Below, piece after piece: positions 37,104-46,678 of a stretch of DNA of 64,000 nt. Below the pieces are notes generated by a model that was given only the letters and a program-made list of their open reading frames with translations, made no database searches and had not been told where the DNA came from. The translations under genes and the position numbers were made by a program. Position 1 is the stretch's first letter. Every line of letters starts with the position of its first letter. The stretch is from Paulinella micropora (Eukaryota > Cercozoa > Imbricatea > Euglyphida > Paulinellidae): assembly GCA_019918135.1 (NCBI GenBank), contig WBZZ01001696.1, positions 215,086 through 279,085 of the forward strand, given 5' to 3'.

Positions 37104-37464
37104 TAAAATTGGGCGGGCCGGCGGGGGTTCTGTAAGGTGTCTGTCCTGGTTATTTTACTCTTAGAATAGGCAGCGAGTGGCCCCCAAAAGGAAATTTTAT
37201 TAGGCCAGAGGCGCGGCGAAAACAAACCCCCAATCCTTTCCCTCCCTCTCTCTAGTGCCGAAAAGAGGGAAGGGGGGGGGCCCTCCGTTTTTTTTCTTGT
37301 CTTCTTTTTTTTTTTTGGTGCTGTTCCTTGGCGCCGGTAAGGATTTTTTTGTTTTTTACAATTGGTGCGTCTCTGCCTTTCTTTTCCTGGCTCCAAACGG
37401 AGAAATCAGTGCCGCCAGCCAGACAAGCAAAAAAAAAAGTAAGTACAACCCGGCTATTTTTCTT
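37104..37464. other. Intergenic stretch
   Basis: No gene is seen. It holds G and T runs at about 37270-37316 and several A/T tracts. It serves as promoter region for the minus-strand coiled-coil gene. Confidence 0.45.
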
Positions 37465-40101
37465 TTAATCCTCAAGGCCATCCCATTCGTAGTCAACGTC
37501 TACCATATAGTCCCGGGGCTGGGCGCCCCCGCTGTCTTCCTCCAGCACTGACTGGTACGGCAGATCCCTGGCCTGCCTAATCAAGCGTTCCAGGCCCCTG
37601 ACCAACGGCAGCCCTTGCTCGCGGCAGTACGCCGGCACGTGCATCCAGGCGCCGCCCTCGTACTGCCGCGAGAGCTCGATGTAGCGCCTCCAATACTTTT
37701 CGTCCGACAGAAACTGTTCCACGGACAGTGGTTGTCCGTCCAGCGTGATCTGGAACGGCTGTTTGGCCTCTAGCCGGAGCCCGACGGGCACGCCCAACAG
37801 TGGGGTAGCGACGAACATCCTGTTCCGGCAGCCCAGCTTCCGGCACTCGTCGTGCGCCAGAAAACTCGTTAACCGCGCCTGGAACTCGTTGTAGGCGGGG
37901 CCCCGCACCGCCGAGCGGCGCCAGGAATTCCAGAACAGAGAGCCCGCCCGGCAGTAGGCCTCCAGGTTGGCCCAGCGGACCTGGTTTAGCTCGACCAGCT
38001 GCTCGGGGGCTATGTCCTGGTAGCGAAAGGCCAGCAGGGGCTTGCCGTCGCGCTGGCCCGTGAACTCGACGTCGAACACATCGCCGCCCGCCGAGAGCAC
38101 CCTCGCACCAAGCACTCGGACCTCTTCCGCCGCGCCGACGCCCGGCTGCACCCGCAGCCTTAGCACGGGCTCGTCGTCCAGCAGCGCCCCGAGGGTCCGG
38201 CAGAGCCGGGGCCCCTCCGGTTCGTCGGCTACTGCTGGGTGCTGGTGTTCGGCGTAGGCCCCGAGCAACCGTTCGTCCCAGGGAACACGCGGGGTGCCCC
38301 AGGAACTCCAGAAGTCGTGGGCCGCCGAGCAGTACAGCGGCAGGTCCTGCCACAACCGCTCGGACGGCATCCGCCTGATAGCGCGCAGCACGTCGTACAG
38401 GTCGGCCGGGTTGTCCTCGACGTTCGGCCTGAGCGATAGCGCCAGCTCTCCGGCGTTGGACGTCGCTATGAGAAAACACCGCCGGTCCTTGACCACGACA
38501 CCCCAGGCGCGGTAGCCGTGGCCCTTGTACTCGAACTCCAGCTTCGGCGCGAACTCGGCCAGGAAGAAGGTCCCGCACTTCCGCTCCGCGGCACAGCGCC
38601 GGCAACACAATTGCTCGAACGCCTGCACCTGGCGGGCGTCCGTGACCCGGCGCAGGGTGTAGCGGTTCGGGTCGTGCCCCGCACACACCGGCTCAACCAA
38701 GTGCTTGTGGTCTCGGTACGCGTCTAGCAGCCGCCGGTTGTACAGGGGCGCCTCCTCGCGCGCCGTTATTTCGATCGGCGACCAGCGCTCGTAGTCCTCT
38801 ATCATGTCACCGTACCGCTGGGCCAGCAGGTCTCCGTGCAACCTCTGTATGCGCTGCAGCTTCTGTGCCTCAACCAAGGCCTCGAGCGTTTGGACCAGTT
38901 TCTGCGCGGGCGGGCAGCACTGCAAGAAGCCCGGCCAGTCGTTAGCGTCGTACGCACTGGCGAGATCAATGTACTGCAGCCAGTACAGGCCCCGGTCTAC
39001 GTTTCCTTCGGATCGCAGGAATTCGTAGGCGTCCACCGTGTCACCCTTGAGCGTGATCTCCAGCGCGGCTGTTCCGTCGGCGGCGCGGTAGGCCCGCAGC
39101 TTGATCTCCCCCCTCCTCGGGGGCAGGCTTACCAGCACGCGCTCCTGGCACTGCCGGCCGCACTGTGCGGTCCTCGGGTGCCGGAGGAACTCCTCGAGGG
39201 CGGCCCCGAATACGTGCGGGCACTCGCCCAGGGGTTTGAAGTTCCGGGGCCACGACGCCCAGAACTTGGAACGGTTTGCGCAGCGTTGGTCCTGCTGCGA
39301 GAGCTGCACGGCGCCCAGGCCGACGAGCTGGGCGGCCGTCAGGTCCCGGCAGGGCACGAGGGTGGCCTTGCCGTCGTCCTCCCGGCAGTTGAGCACCATT
39401 TCCCCGTCCAGGACGCAGGCGCTGTGGGCGACGCAGGTTTTCTGGCTGCCGTCGGCCAGCCGCAGGGACAAATCGAGCTGTTTGCGCAGGCTGACAGGCA
39501 GATTGACACAAGCACGCTCGCGCGCCGACAGCTTCTTCTTCTTGGCTGCGGGAGGCCCCGGCGGCTGGCACTGGTGCTGCAGGTACGCCGGTAACAGCCT
39601 GGGGTCCCAGACGGCCCCGGCGGCGCCCCAGCTGTGCCAGAAATACCAGCCGTCCCGGCAATAACCGTCGAGGTCCTGCCACAGCGCCTGTCCCGGCCAT
39701 TGGCCCAGCTGCCGCACAAAGGCCAGGAGGTGGTCCGGCCGCGGTTGCTGGTCAAGGTAGACCAGCTGGACGGCGGGCCTGGCGTTGCCGTCGACCGCCT
39801 TGAAGGCCACCCCGCAACAGTCGGACTGGACCCACGCCAGCGCGGCCCGGTACTGGACGGGCTCTGCCTTGACGAGAAATTCTACCCGGAGGTCCGCGGC
39901 GAACCTGGCAAAACGCTTCCTGCACCTGGCGTCGGCGGCGCAGCTCGGGCAGCCGACCGCTCGCTCGGTCTTGACCTTTTTGTTCTTTTCGTCAACGACC
40001 AGCAGGCGGTACAGGTCCGAACTCGTGCATTCTCGGTCCCGCACGTGTTCGTGCGCTAGGTACTTGGTCAAAAGCTCGCGGCTGAACGGTACGGCGGCCA
40101 T
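37465..40101 (-). CDS. Internally duplicated protein (2 x 443 residues), unknown family
   Basis: The 878-residue protein has its ATG at 40099-40101. The two halves are homologous with an offset of exactly 443 residues: LWQDLDGYCRDGWYFWHSWG and WDPRLLPAYLQHQ (140-176) match LWQDLPLYCSAAHDFWSSWG and WDERLLGAYAEHQ (583-620), and CANRSKFWASW (274-284) matches CRAGSLFWNSW (717-727). Each half thus has two FWxSW motifs and a Cys cluster (CPSCAADARC; CCRRCAAERKC) that could bind zinc. The protein is largely soluble. It looks like a tandem gene duplication and fusion. No known family is recognised; the repeated Cys/Trp pattern suggests a small nucleic-acid- or protein-binding fold. Confidence 0.75.
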   Translation of the reverse strand: MAAVPFSRELLTKYLAHEHVRDRECTSSDLYRLLVVDEKNKKVKTERAVGCPSCAADARCRKRFARFAADLRVEFLVKAEPVQYRAALAWVQSDCCGVAFKAVDGNARPAVQLVYLDQQPRPDHLLAFVRQLGQWPGQALWQDLDGYCRDGWYFWHSWGAAGAVWDPRLLPAYLQHQCQPPGPPAAKKKKLSARERACVNLPVSLRKQLDLSLRLADGSQKTCVAHSACVLDGEMVLNCREDDGKATLVPCRDLTAAQLVGLGAVQLSQQDQRCANRSKFWASWPRNFKPLGECPHVFGAALEEFLRHPRTAQCGRQCQERVLVSLPPRRGEIKLRAYRAADGTAALEITLKGDTVDAYEFLRSEGNVDRGLYWLQYIDLASAYDANDWPGFLQCCPPAQKLVQTLEALVEAQKLQRIQRLHGDLLAQRYGDMIEDYERWSPIEITAREEAPLYNRRLLDAYRDHKHLVEPVCAGHDPNRYTLRRVTDARQVQAFEQLCCRRCAAERKCGTFFLAEFAPKLEFEYKGHGYRAWGVVVKDRRCFLIATSNAGELALSLRPNVEDNPADLYDVLRAIRRMPSERLWQDLPLYCSAAHDFWSSWGTPRVPWDERLLGAYAEHQHPAVADEPEGPRLCRTLGALLDDEPVLRLRVQPGVGAAEEVRVLGARVLSAGGDVFDVEFTGQRDGKPLLAFRYQDIAPEQLVELNQVRWANLEAYCRAGSLFWNSWRRSAVRGPAYNEFQARLTSFLAHDECRKLGCRNRMFVATPLLGVPVGLRLEAKQPFQITLDGQPLSVEQFLSDEKYWRRYIELSRQYEGGAWMHVPAYCREQGLPLVRGLERLIRQARDLPYQSVLEEDSGGAQPRDYMVDVDYEWDGLED

Positions 40102-41167
40102 TGCGCTAAAAACTAACGAGAACGTCCAGGCAGACGCTTGGGCCCAAAAAAAAGTCAACAAAAAAAAGACGCTAGTCTGTTTTTTTTAATTCTATTACCA
40201 GCAAAACCTTTTTTTTAATTTTTTTTTAATCGCAGGGCTTCTTCCTTTAGGAAAGGAAGGAGGCACGATAAATTCTTCGGTCCCTCCTCATCTCCCATCC
40301 CCTCCTTCTCTCTCCCTCCCCAGCCCCGCATGCTGTACGTCGTGAGTCTTTCCCTTCCCCTCATTCTCAGACCATACCACCAGCGTTTCCAAGCTCTCGC
40401 AAACGAAATGTTGACACTCGCCTCTTTTTTTTTTGGCAATTCGCAGTTTTTGACAACGAGGGGAAGAATCCATCCAGGCCGGAAGTTGTCGAAAAACCAT
40501 AGTGTTCAAACCAGAGCAAAATTACCAGCTCTAGTGCTGCAGACTGGTGCGTTCAGAGGATCAGATGATGTATATATTGTATCTGCTTAGTAGCTTAGCA
40601 AATGCTTAAAATCGCAGACGGCACTTTCGCTCAGAATACCTTATTTTTTTTGGTTCCATCGGATCTAAGGCACGAAGACATATTCGCCGCCCAGTGGATG
40701 GGTTCAGAAAGGGGCTTCGTACCCAACTACAAAGCCGATGGAACGATCGGCAGGGTAGTCGTAGCAAATAGCCGAATGACAAATATTTCTGCTGCCTCCC
40801 CGAGCTAACCACGACGGTCCATGTATCAGAAAAGTCGGTCTGTTTTTGTTTTGAAAAGTTTTGTTTAATAAATCTGCTATTTTCAAAAGATCAGTAAAGT
40901 CCTTGCAAAGAAAAGTCTTGGTTTTTGTGCTTTTGGCGTCGTTGCTAGAAATGCTGGATTTGTTAGCAAAGCTTACCTTTTTTTTAACTTCGATTAAAAA
41001 AAAACACTTGTCCTTTCCGAAGTCCAATTGTCGTTGGCAGGTCCTAAGCGCCTGCCTTTTCTCAGCGACCTTTCGCAGCAACAGGTCGAAAGGCAAAATG
41101 GCCCTCTAGAAATGTTCATTTTCTTTCTTCGCTCGGGCAAGTCTGTAAGACTTTACACAAACTTAGA
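40102..41167. other. Lower-GC stretch with a possible short gene
   Basis: Apart from the short frame at 40602-40808 there is no supported gene. Fragments that look coding but are broken (SNQ-type words near 40500-40590) suggest decayed sequence. A/T runs are frequent (40143-40230). The composition is visibly less GC-rich than its surroundings, as in the family B genes. Confidence 0.4.
40602..40808 (+). CDS. Possible small protein or remnant
   Basis: A 68-residue frame from the ATG at 40602 encodes NTLFFLVPSDLRHEDIFAAQ and a short C-terminus rich in Ser/Ala. Composition is coding-like, but length, absence of a known family and the surrounding decay make it doubtful. Confidence 0.25.
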   Translation: MLKIADGTFAQNTLFFLVPSDLRHEDIFAAQWMGSERGFVPNYKADGTIGRVVVANSRMTNISAASPS

Positions 41168-44100
41168 CTAACAGGGCCACTCTTGGCAATAGAAACGCAG
41201 ATCCATAGCCCAACCGCAACCCGCACAATCAGTACGTGTTACTTGTACGTAAGTATGATCGGCGGCGGTGACCACACTATAAGTATCAGGATATGTATTA
41301 AATCCTGCACCTGGCCAAGGGTCCACAAAATTAGTTTTGTCAGCGGTGGTTGGACAATTCCATACCTTTGGACTAGTGGTGCTTTTTGTTATCGTGGCTG
41401 TGGTCTTGGGATTGTTAGCGCCAATTATCACTAAAACGCTCAAAGCCCTGCCCGTGCAGCTACGGCTGGGGGACGCGGTGCGAGAAGACGTGATAGATGT
41501 GCTGCCAGTAGTTGAACTAGTAATAGATGTACTAGAGCTTGGAGTAATGGAAATACTACTACTAAGACTGGCGGTAGCAGTGATTACTGCAGCTGCCTGC
41601 GAGAAAGAAGTCGCCTGTTGAGAGGACGTTTGAAGGTTTAAGCATGTCAGCCCAGGATACCATATTTCCTGTAGGAAATACATACCTTGGAGTTGTATGT
41701 TAGAACCTGAATATAATAACGAACAACCCGTTGTCTTTAGATTCAGTGTCGGTTTACCCAAATAACCATCCCAGTTAACACAATAAGAGGTGTCGGCAGC
41801 CCAGTATATTGGCTGTGGTAACGAGCCGTAATTGATGATAAAATTGATGTTCAGTTCGCTAAGCAAGGACCCACAAACACAACTTTGCAGTCCCAGTACA
41901 GAACCTTCTTGTACCATGGTCAGACAGTTACCATTCGGGGTGACCAGTCGCACAACAGGATTCTTTGGGCTGTTGGAAGAAGTGGCAGTGATAGAAGGCG
42001 TGAGCGAAATTGTTCGCGTCATGGACGACGTGAGCGAAACGCTCGCCGTCCTTGACGACGAGGCCGAGGCAGTCGGCGTCCTTGACGACGAGGCCGAAGC
42101 AGTCGGCGTCAAGGACGGCGTGATTGAAATGGTCGGTGTCGCGGACGGCGTCGGGTTCTGTGTCAGCAAGTACAACTCGGTCCCGCTACTGCCGCACGGC
42201 AGCATCGCTACCTCCGCTGTAGAGCCGCCGACGCCGACACAGGCATTCGCGATCGCTAGCTGGTACAGCGGGCCGCCAAAGGCGGCCGACACGTTGCGCG
42301 AGCCCGCGGCCGCTACCTGTACTAGTTCGAACCACTCGCTCGAGCTATTGGCCGCCGTGGTTGAAATTCCCGTGCCGTTGCCGTACCACTTGTTGCTGCT
42401 CGTAGGGTAGTTGGCAAAGACAACCGCGTACCGCAGGCGGTCCGCGTCAGACGACACGCTACACCACTGCGCCTGGCGGCTGGCCAGGTCTAGCCCGCCG
42501 CGCGGGTCCAACTGGTTGGATGCCAGCGTCGTGGCCACGCGGCCCGCCGGCCCGAGCCACAGCAGCTCCTCGCCGCCGGCCAGCGGCCGGGACACGACCA
42601 GGTTCACGTAGCCCTGCGTCGTCTCGTACGCCAGCGGCCGCGGCGTCACTGACACGGACGGCGTGCGCGACGCCGTGATCGACACGGACGCGGTGATCGA
42701 CCTGGTCGGCGTGGCGCTCACGTCGTACGGCCACGCCGGGATTACCCAGTAGTCGCTCGTCCCCGCCGGTACGAACCTGTAGGGTCCGGTCTGGTAAACG
42801 GAAGTGCGTTCGGCGTACTGGTAGCCGGGGCTGCCGCCGCAGCGCAGCACTCCCGTGCCGTCGATGAAGATCCGCAGGCTGAGGGGTGAGAGACGCTCGT
42901 ACAGCTCCAGGGCCAGGTACGCCGGGTCCTCGGTGCTGCAGAAGCCAGTGGAAGGGACTACCTGGTACTGCAGGTAAAAGCTGTTGTTAGCGCTCCAGAA
43001 CAGGCCGTCGAAGCCGCCGCTAATGAACTGGTAGGGGGCCTTAACAGCAGCGCTGGCGGCCAGCGAGGGGCAGGCCTGCAGGGAAACCTCGGGCCGCGGC
43101 ACCGACCTGCTCGGCTCGGTGGACACCTTGAGGCAGTGGTCAAGCTCCGCCCTCTTGTACATGGCCGGCCAGATGACGGGCGGCACCGCCTGCCTGGGGC
43201 TGGTAGTCGCTATACCGGCGGTCGGAAAGTCCAGGATCGTGAACCGCTGCGCGTTGGATGAGTTAGCAACCCACGTCAGGTCACGTTGCAGCCACGAAAA
43301 GGAGCCCGCCAGGCACAGGTCCAGGCGCAGGCGGCCCTGGTCCAGCGTCAGGGCCGCCTTTTGTACAATATAGTAGTTGTCGCAGCTAACGCCGTCCGGG
43401 TTCGACAGGGCAACCACAGGATTAATGCGGGCTGGGTTGTACCTGTCGCAGTGGAGGCAGCTCAGGCAGCGATCGGCGTTGCCCCGGGTCGTCCAGCAGT
43501 CGGGAAAGCCGGCCACAAAGTTCTCGACGTGGTACCAGATCTCGCTGGCACCGGGCTGGGCCCCGCCCGCACACTCCCTAAAGCTCAGAGTGTCAGATGA
43601 CAGGCTCAGGCAGTAGCCCAGCCCGTCCAACATCACGAACGGCGGCGCCGGGCTGCGGCTCGGCGTGCGGCTGCCCGACGACGTTGGGGTACGGGTGGCC
43701 GACGACGTTGGGGTACGGCTGGCGCTGCCGGACGGCGTCGGGCTGAGGCCCAGCGCAGTCAGCGTCACGAGGCATTCCTCGCCGCAAGCATTTGCCGGCA
43801 CCCAGCCCCCGCGCGGCCGCAACGTGTGGTTGAGCCCGCAGCCGGTGAGCCGCAGCCAGAACGCGCCGGGCCGCGCCTCGACCGCCGCGACCTGTTGCAG
43901 CCCGTCGTAGGGGTCCAGCGGTGAAAGGGCAAGTGCGAAGCTCTGTCCGAAGGCGGGCGGCGGCAGGTCGCAGCCGACGGCCGAAGCGGCGGCCAGCGCA
44001 TAGGCAAAGCGCCCGGAGCCGTAGGACGGCCACTGTAGGCGGTTGTTGTACAGCGTGACTGCCAGGTCCAACTGCTCGGTTAGCGTCCCGCAGTCACCCC

Positions 44101-46222
44101 ACGAGGCTGTCCCCGGGCGGAGGCAGTCGCCGCCGCCGCCGCGCACGATCACGGCCGGCTTCCGTGGCGATGGCGAAAGCGAGATCGTGCGCGAAGCCGT
44201 CAGAGAACCGGAGGTCGAGGCGCTGGCCGTAGCCGATCTGGTCGGGGACACTGACACCGACGCTGACGCGGTGGGCGTGTCGGTCTGGAACAACCATGGA
44301 ATCGAGGTGGTAAGAGAAGCAAGGTTAGAATAGCCCTGGCCCAAAACCCACCGCGCACCCGCAGAAGACGGGGCCTGGAGATAAAGGATCGTGTTCACAC
44401 AGTGAAGATTTTCATCGCACTGATAACAGGGCAGAGACAGCCTGCCATCAATCCAGTCAATGTAGCGCCCAGTTTCGACTGGCGGGGAAGAGGCACAATC
44501 CACCCACGCAAAGCCGCTGAGCACGCAACGCGGCACCGACAGCTGCAGACACTGTTGCAAATAGTAGCCCGTGGGGTCGGCCGGGCCCAGCAACCGCCCC
44601 CTGTCGTACCCCATGGCACAGCTGCGCGCGGCCCTGGTGTTCGAGGGGCATAACTCCCACGTGAACGTGGCGGCGCACAGGCACAAGTTCAGGTACGACG
44701 AGTGCCTAAAAAGGTACGCGGGGGCCAGGCTGGGGAAACGGCTGGGCGTTGTCCCCGGCGTTGTGATCACGGTCGTGGACGGGCTGCCCGAGATCGTCGG
44801 TGTGCGCGACGACGTGCACGATGGTGTGCGCGACGGCGTGCCCGAGATCGTCGGCGTGCGCGACGGCGTGCGCGACGGCGAAGGTTTCACGTCCACCGGG
44901 TGCGCGTGCAGCGCGCGCGTCCGCGCCGACAGGTGGCACTCCAGCTCCGGCAAGCGCTCTTCGCAGCGCTCGCCCACGTAGCCGTCGTCGCACTGGCACA
45001 CGGCGTAGGGTTGCTCACCGAGGTCGGTTCCCTTGCGCTCGCACAAGCGCCCGTGGCCCGAACAGAACGGGTGCGCTCCGCAGCAGCCCGCGGCGCCGCC
45101 CGCGCCGGCCCAGCAGCGGCAGCCGAAGAACGTGCAGCCCACGCGCCCGGCCGCGCAGAACTCGGGCTCCGCGGCGCAAGCCTCTGGGTCCGGCTCCGCG
45201 GCGCAGCCAGGCGGCGACGCGAGCGCTAGCTCCCCGCTGCGGCACGGCGTGTGCACCTCGCTGAGCAGGCTGCGGTCGCACGCGCGCAACCGCAGCTGGC
45301 CGCTATCCGTACAGCCGGTGCGCGGCTCCTGCCAGGCACTGCTGTTGTCGCAGGCAACCGAGGCGGGAAGTTCGCCCCGGCAGGGCCAGCGGCAGAAAAC
45401 AGTGCACCGCCTGGCTGGCACGGGCTGTGCTTTATTCCAGGCCAGCCTCGTCTGTCTGCACAAAACAGCAGTCTGGTCGGGCCCGCAGGGCTCCGCGGGC
45501 TGTGGATCCGCCCCGGGGGTTAGCAGCCTCCGGGGCACGTCGGCACAGACGTCCTCGTACCACGCCCTTACAGTAGAAGCGTCCCGCAGGTTGCCGACCA
45601 CCCGGCAACAGTAGCGCCAGACCGGGAAGCCCGCTGCCGCGCTCAGCGGCGTCGTTTCCGGGCCGCACACCACGGCCTGCCACTTGTAGAAAGTCGTGTC
45701 AGTAACTGTCTCCTGGGTCACGGCCGCGATCGCCCACGAAGGCAACGCCAGCAGGGTTTCGGGCGCGTCGTCAAACAACCGGCCCAGCCGTCCGGGGTCG
45801 ACAGCCTCGTCCCAGTACACCGTAACGTCTTCCTCGGACCACAGCCACGCCGCCGTGCGCCCGCCGGCGGGCCCGAGCCGCAGGCCCAAGAGGCTGCCCG
45901 CGTCGTGCTGGACCTGCCGCAGGTCGAGCGGCGAGCACAGCAGCGTGTAGGCCTCGAGCGTGGTCTTGGGCACGGGGCAATTGTCCCCGTACAAGGCGCG
46001 CGGGTTGGGCGAGCACCACCACAACGCCGAAATGCGGCCGGTGCCGTTCCACTGGCGGCAGTGGTTGTTGGACAGCAACGGCACGGAAGCAAATTCGCCG
46101 GACCAGCCGGGGTACGCGGCCGTCAGGTTCAGTTCCAGCTGCCAGGAAACCGTGCTAGGCACGCCGCCGAGGGTGTCGGCGCCGGCGCCCGGCAGCCACC
46201 ACCACCACGACAGCAGCCACAT
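41168..46222 (-). CDS. Giant secreted modular protein (Cys-rich, EGF-like, Ser/Thr/Pro linkers)
   Basis: The 1684-residue protein has its ATG at 46220-46222. The first 16 residues (WLLSWWWWLPGAGAD) form a signal peptide. Residues 50-430 are Cys-rich with an EGF-like module at about 381-420 (CSGHGRLC, CQCDDGYVGERC). Then globular modules alternate with Ser/Thr/Pro/Arg linkers (SRTPTISGTPSRTPS, SPTRSATASASTSG and others). Several modules contain a lone C-L...L-x-x-C pattern (GDCLRPGT, GYCLSLSSDTLSFREC, GNCLTMVQEGSVLGLQSC) that resembles ricin-B-type lectin repeats, though weakly. Many N-glycosylation sites are present; no C-terminal membrane anchor is seen. It is likely exported and glycosylated, either a virion surface fibre or a secreted adhesion factor. 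The 3' end (41168-42000) is lower in GC than the rest. Confidence 0.75.
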   Translation of the reverse strand: MWLLSWWWWLPGAGADTLGGVPSTVSWQLELNLTAAYPGWSGEFASVPLLSNNHCRQWNGTGRISALWWCSPNPRALYGDNCPVPKTTLEAYTLLCSPLDLRQVQHDAGSLLGLRLGPAGGRTAAWLWSEEDVTVYWDEAVDPGRLGRLFDDAPETLLALPSWAIAAVTQETVTDTTFYKWQAVVCGPETTPLSAAAGFPVWRYCCRVVGNLRDASTVRAWYEDVCADVPRRLLTPGADPQPAEPCGPDQTAVLCRQTRLAWNKAQPVPARRCTVFCRWPCRGELPASVACDNSSAWQEPRTGCTDSGQLRLRACDRSLLSEVHTPCRSGELALASPPGCAAEPDPEACAAEPEFCAAGRVGCTFFGCRCWAGAGGAAGCCGAHPFCSGHGRLCERKGTDLGEQPYAVCQCDDGYVGERCEERLPELECHLSARTRALHAHPVDVKPSPSRTPSRTPTISGTPSRTPSCTSSRTPTISGSPSTTVITTPGTTPSRFPSLAPAYLFRHSSYLNLCLCAATFTWELCPSNTRAARSCAMGYDRGRLLGPADPTGYYLQQCLQLSVPRCVLSGFAWVDCASSPPVETGRYIDWIDGRLSLPCYQCDENLHCVNTILYLQAPSSAGARWVLGQGYSNLASLTTSIPWLFQTDTPTASASVSVSPTRSATASASTSGSLTASRTISLSPSPRKPAVIVRGGGGDCLRPGTASWGDCGTLTEQLDLAVTLYNNRLQWPSYGSGRFAYALAAASAVGCDLPPPAFGQSFALALSPLDPYDGLQQVAAVEARPGAFWLRLTGCGLNHTLRPRGGWVPANACGEECLVTLTALGLSPTPSGSASRTPTSSATRTPTSSGSRTPSRSPAPPFVMLDGLGYCLSLSSDTLSFRECAGGAQPGASEIWYHVENFVAGFPDCWTTRGNADRCLSCLHCDRYNPARINPVVALSNPDGVSCDNYYIVQKAALTLDQGRLRLDLCLAGSFSWLQRDLTWVANSSNAQRFTILDFPTAGIATTSPRQAVPPVIWPAMYKRAELDHCLKVSTEPSRSVPRPEVSLQACPSLAASAAVKAPYQFISGGFDGLFWSANNSFYLQYQVVPSTGFCSTEDPAYLALELYERLSPLSLRIFIDGTGVLRCGGSPGYQYAERTSVYQTGPYRFVPAGTSDYWVIPAWPYDVSATPTRSITASVSITASRTPSVSVTPRPLAYETTQGYVNLVVSRPLAGGEELLWLGPAGRVATTLASNQLDPRGGLDLASRQAQWCSVSSDADRLRYAVVFANYPTSSNKWYGNGTGISTTAANSSSEWFELVQVAAAGSRNVSAAFGGPLYQLAIANACVGVGGSTAEVAMLPCGSSGTELYLLTQNPTPSATPTISITPSLTPTASASSSRTPTASASSSRTASVSLTSSMTRTISLTPSITATSSNSPKNPVVRLVTPNGNCLTMVQEGSVLGLQSCVCGSLLSELNINFIINYGSLPQPIYWAADTSYCVNWDGYLGKPTLNLKTTGCSLLYSGSNIQLQGMYFLQEIWYPGLTCLNLQTSSQQATSFSQAAAVITATASLSSSISITPSSSTSITSSTTGSTSITSSRTASPSRSCTGRALSVLVIIGANNPKTTATITKSTTSPKVWNCPTTADKTNFVDPWPGAGFNTYPDTYSVVTAADHTYVQVTRTDCAGCGWAMDLRFYCQEWPC

Positions 46223-46678
46223 GGCCTTACAATACGTCCCGCTATTTTGCTTCTTCTGCCGGCGGGGCGCAAATCCCCGGGGCCCCCGCGTTTAATTTGC
46301 TTACGTTTATTTTTTTTTTGGTGTGTGCTCAGGGCACGGCCTTGTGGAAGAACGAACGAGGGGGGGGACAGAAAGAGATTTTGGGGAAAGGGCGGAGGGC
46401 GGCAGCGCGTGGTCAAAGGCTCTTTGGAAACAAAAAAAAAAAGGGAATTTGGTTCGAGGAAGGCCGGGGGAAAGCAAACGGGGGGGAGGGAAAGGGATAA
46501 AAAAAAGAAAAAGCAGGCGTGTGGTCTGCCAAGGTTAACGCGGCTCAGCCTTGCTGGTTGCGAACAGTTAACTGCAGGAAGCCCTGAACGCGTGTTGCAA
46601 TTCCCGTTCCTTCTTCGTTTCTCCCTCCCCGCCTTTTTTTTTTAATCCAGCTACGCTTGCAAATCTTAGAGCCATTGG
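46223..46678. other. Intergenic stretch
   Basis: No gene is seen. It holds T and G/A-rich runs at 46308-46320, 46432-46443 and 46480-46510. It is the promoter region for the giant secreted protein (minus strand). Confidence 0.45.

Noticed and set aside
36292-37164. Plus-strand ORF of 290 codons over the coiled-coil gene
   Set aside because: It gives Ser/Cys-rich, irregular protein; the minus strand gives a clean coiled-coil protein with an ATG and related repeats.
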